From assembly GCA_023255285.1 (NCBI GenBank), contig JALRIY010000033.1, positions 1 to 15,369 on the forward strand: a DNA stretch of 15,369 nucleotides, written 5' to 3'. Made by a program: the position numbers and the translations under genes. This DNA comes from Algoriphagus sp. GTDB taxonomy: Bacteria > Bacteroidota > Bacteroidia > Cytophagales > Cyclobacteriaceae. The notes under the pieces were generated by a model that saw only the letters and a list, made by a program, of their open reading frames with translations, was not told the origin of the DNA and did not search any database. Below, piece by piece: positions 13,252 to 15,369 of the stretch; position 1 is the stretch's first letter, and each line of letters opens with the position of its first letter.

Positions 13252-14073
13252 TTACCCTACAGCGGTGGAGGAATACCGATTGGAATTGGGACCTGGACTA
13301 TGGCTAAACTGCTTGAGCTGTGCCTCCGAGGCACTGAGCTCTAGGTAAGTAAATTGGCTCACCCATTCTCCAAGATTAAAATAGGTAGCACTTTGTCCTA
13401 CGGGTAATTGCAAAGGAAGATGCCGGTGTCCAAAGATGTAATAATCATGGGCTCTCTTTTGATCAAGTTCTTTGCAGTAGGCCCATAACCATTCCCCATC
13501 TCCGAGAAAGCGTTGTTCGTCTTTACTGTGGTTATTGATACGACTAGTACCTGACCAGGCCTTTGCCAATCTTATTCCAATGTCTGGATGAATCCAACGA
13601 AAAAGCAATTGGGCCAATGGATTGGTAAATATTTTTTTCAAGAACTTATAGGTACTATCCCCAGGCCCCAATCCATCTCCATGGCCAACTAAGATTTTCT
13701 TTCCTTCCACAACTATCTCAATAGGATGGGTATATACCGGAATCCCCAGTTCTTGGGTGAAATAATCCTTCATCCATAAATCATGGTTGCCCGTGAAAAA
13801 AAGTATTGGAATCCCGCGGTCACGTAGTTGCGAAAGTTTTGCTAGAAAAGGGAGAAATCCTTTGGGAATTACTTCTCCATATTCAAACCAAAAGTCAAAA
13901 ATATCTCCCACCAGAAATACTGCTGCTGCTTCATCTGCTACAAAATCCAGCCAAGCGATGATGCGCTCCTGCCGCTCCCGACTCGAAGTATAATCAGGTG
14001 CGCCCAAGTGGAAGTCGGAGGCGAATAACAGCTTTTTCCCGTTTAGGGGAAAATTCAGGTCAGAAGCTTGCAT
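13252..14073 (-). CDS. lpxH: UDP-2,3-diacylglucosamine diphosphatase (LpxH-like)
   Basis: This is a 273-residue calcineurin-like phosphoesterase of the LpxH type. It is expected to hydrolyse UDP-2,3-diacylglucosamine to lipid X at the inner membrane during lipid A synthesis. The dimetal site is complete: D20 and H22 in A-S-D-F-H-L-G, D57 in V-G-D-I-F-D-F-W-F-E, N96 and H97 in T-G-N-H-D-L-W, H131 in G-H-G-D-G-L-G-P-G-D, and H216 and H218 in F-G-H-R-H-L-P. G-D-I-F-D-F-W-F and the G-H-G-D-G segment are typical of the lipid A enzyme rather than other phosphoesterases. It is somewhat longer than the E. coli enzyme (about 240 residues), with a polar serine-rich C-terminal tail. It lies downstream of FtsH but is separated from it by a terminator. 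In E. coli, FtsH controls lipid A synthesis through LpxC, so the proximity may have a functional logic. Confidence 0.92.
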   Translation of the reverse strand: MQASDLNFPLNGKKLLFASDFHLGAPDYTSSRERQERIIAWLDFVADEAAAVFLVGDIFDFWFEYGEVIPKGFLPFLAKLSQLRDRGIPILFFTGNHDLWMKDYFTQELGIPVYTHPIEIVVEGKKILVGHGDGLGPGDSTYKFLKKIFTNPLAQLLFRWIHPDIGIRLAKAWSGTSRINNHSKDEQRFLGDGEWLWAYCKELDQKRAHDYYIFGHRHLPLQLPVGQSATYFNLGEWVSQFTYLELSASEAQLKQFSHSPGPNSNRYSSTAVG

Positions 14074-14098
14074 GGGGTAAAGATAGATGCATTCCTGT

Positions 14099-14133
14099 AA
14101 AAAAGGAAAAGCCCCGTATTTCCGAGGCTTTTC
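14099..14133 (-). terminator. Intrinsic terminator of the ftsH gene
   Basis: GAAAAGCC (14106-14113) pairs with GGCTTTTC (14126-14133); beyond one mismatch, CG (14115-14116) can pair with CG (14123-14124) further in. On the minus strand the stem is followed by a run of six U (complement of 14099-14104). It starts only a few bases after the ftsH stop codon. Confidence 0.85.
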
Positions 14134-14136
14134 ACG

Positions 14137-15369
14137 TTAGGCTTTTGTATCTCCAGAATCCGCATCTGGACTCGCGGGGATTTCAGCTACAATTCCCGAT
14201 TCTTCAATGGCTTCCACTGGCTCAGGAGCTATTTCCTCCGTAGCTAGATCCTTTTTATTGGTGAAAGCCTGGTAGGTCGTCTCTTTTTCAAATGGACGCT
14301 TGCCGATCAATCCCTCTAGATCTGCCTGGAATAAAATTTCTTTTTCGAGCAACTCTTTGGCAAGGATTTCAAGTTCCGCTTGGTGCTTGCGCAATAAATC
14401 AAGAACACGTGTATATGCAAATTGAATCAACTTGCTTACTTCTTGATCAATCATCTCTGCCGTAGCTTCTGAATAGGGCTTTGTCATCTTATAGCCATCG
14501 CTTTTGCTGTCGTGGAAAGAGATATTTCCTAGCTTCTCATTCATGCCATAAACCGATACAATGGAATATGCCATTTTAGTGATGCGTTCCAAGTCACTCA
14601 AAGCTCCTGTAGAGATCTTTCCAAAGATAATTTCTTCTGCAGCTCTACCCCCAAGAGTCATGCACATCTCGTCGATAAGCTGCTCGGTTTGGTAGAGAAA
14701 CTGTTCCTTTGGTAAATATTGCGCATAGCCTAGCGCAGCCACACCTCGTGGTACAATAGACACCTTCACCAAAGGATCGGCATGCTCTAAAAACCAGCCA
14801 GCTACCGCATGTCCAGCTTCGTGGTAGGCCACAATTTTCTTTTCCTCTGGAGAGATGATTTTTGTTTTCTTTTCCAATCCCCCAATCACCCGGTCGATGG
14901 CATCTTGGAAATCTTGCATGTCTACTGCTTCCTTATTTCTACGTGCAGCAATCAATGCGGCCTCGTTACAGACATTGGCAATTTCAGCTCCAGCAAAGCC
15001 CGGGGTTTGGGCTGCTAATTTCTTTGGATCAATTTCTGCAGCAGTTTTGATTGGCTTCAAGTGTACTTTGAAGATGGCCTCTCTGCCCACAATATCCGGT
15101 TTATCGATGGAGATTTGTCGGTCAAATCGGCCAGCACGGAGCAAGGCACTGTCCAATACATCCGGTCGGTTGGTTGCAGCTAAAACAATAACTCCTGAAT
15201 CTGTACCAAAACCATCCATCTCGACCAAGAGGGAGTTAAGGGTATTTTCTCGTTCGTCGTTTGAACCCGGCATTTGACCTTTGCCACGGGAACGACCGAT
15301 CGCGTCAATTTCATCGATAAAAATGATGCAAGGTGCTTTTTCCTTTGCTTGCTTAAATAGGTCACGCAC
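14137..15369 (-). CDS. ftsH: ATP-dependent zinc metalloprotease FtsH (N-terminal part outside window)
   Basis: This is the C-terminal 410 residues of FtsH, the membrane-anchored AAA+ protease that degrades misfolded membrane proteins and short-lived regulators. The visible part opens with V-R-D-L-F-K-Q-A; the edge codon is GTG for an internal valine, not a start. It contains Walker B I-I-F-I-D-E-I-D-A-I-G (15-25 of the fragment) and the second region of homology A-T-N-R-P-D-V-L-D-S-A-L-L-R-A-G-R-F-D-R (65-84). The zinc site is H-E-A-G-H (183-187), with D259 in A-L-S-D-L-E-R as third ligand. The two membrane helices, the periplasmic domain and Walker A lie off the right edge. The C-terminal tail (about 375-410) is acidic and rich in proline and alanine, longer than in E. 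coli FtsH, and looks disordered. Assignment is certain. Confidence 0.97.
   Translation of the reverse strand: MRDLFKQAKEKAPCIIFIDEIDAIGRSRGKGQMPGSNDERENTLNSLLVEMDGFGTDSGVIVLAATNRPDVLDSALLRAGRFDRQISIDKPDIVGREAIFKVHLKPIKTAAEIDPKKLAAQTPGFAGAEIANVCNEAALIAARRNKEAVDMQDFQDAIDRVIGGLEKKTKIISPEEKKIVAYHEAGHAVAGWFLEHADPLVKVSIVPRGVAALGYAQYLPKEQFLYQTEQLIDEMCMTLGGRAAEEIIFGKISTGALSDLERITKMAYSIVSVYGMNEKLGNISFHDSKSDGYKMTKPYSEATAEMIDQEVSKLIQFAYTRVLDLLRKHQAELEILAKELLEKEILFQADLEGLIGKRPFEKETTYQAFTNKKDLATEEIAPEPVEAIEESGIVAEIPASPDADSGDTKA

Noticed and set aside
14855..15277. 140-residue plus-strand frame opposite ftsH.
   Set aside because: Antisense shadow of a highly conserved coding region; no family features.

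Overview
The window looks like a chromosomal segment of a Bacteroidota bacterium, most likely a Cytophagales member of the Cyclobacteriaceae type. The grounds are moderate to low GC, start codons without Shine-Dalgarno sequences, two Bacteroidota-type promoters (TTG, 18-20 bases, TAnnTTTG), many lipoproteins and outer-membrane proteins, and the family mix: sulfatase plus DUF1080, DUF2147, a GAFTDA-type sigma-54 activator, and the FtsH and LpxH variants. Most genes are housekeeping or widespread accessory families. I see no phage, insertion sequence, CRISPR array, rRNA or tRNA.

Layout from left to right. (1) 1-2173, plus strand: the end of a formylglycine sulfatase, cut by the window edge inside its signature motif, then a DUF1080 lipoprotein. 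This is probably the edge of a polysaccharide-degradation locus. (2) 2201-4174, plus strand: O-acetylhomoserine sulfhydrylase, then a four-cysteine Rrf2 regulator. A 13-bp inverted repeat lies over the apparent promoter of the sulfhydrylase gene, which suggests a regulated sulfur-assimilation unit. (3) 4175-4900: a 726-base gene-free stretch holding a strong hairpin, a competing-stem arrangement and a 46-base pure A/T tract. (4) 4901-7003, plus strand: a tight three-gene envelope operon (lipoprotein, DUF2147 protein, probable outer-membrane barrel) closed by a strong terminator. (5) 7231-8681, plus strand: a DinB-family protein and an exported PqqB-like metallo-beta-lactamase-fold protein.

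(6) 8814-9655, minus strand: a 42-codon remnant of a ParD-type antitoxin, and a PEGA-domain lipoprotein with its own terminator. (7) 9833-12545, minus strand: an NtrC-family response regulator and its membrane histidine kinase, overlapping by 11 bases. (8) 12546-12727: a compact divergent control region with one promoter for the regulator and one for a SlyD-like FKBP isomerase (plus strand, to 13153). It carries an 11-bp TGTCCG/CGGACA inverted repeat that overlaps the regulator promoter. (9) 13154-15369: a bidirectional terminator, then on the minus strand an LpxH-type lipid A hydrolase and, upstream of it, the C-terminal two thirds of FtsH, which runs off the right edge.

No clearly new multi-gene system is visible. 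The items most worth a second look are the two operator-like inverted repeats, the structured gene-free stretch at 4470-4580, the antitoxin remnant and the unusual metal-site motif of the exported metallo-beta-lactamase-fold protein.
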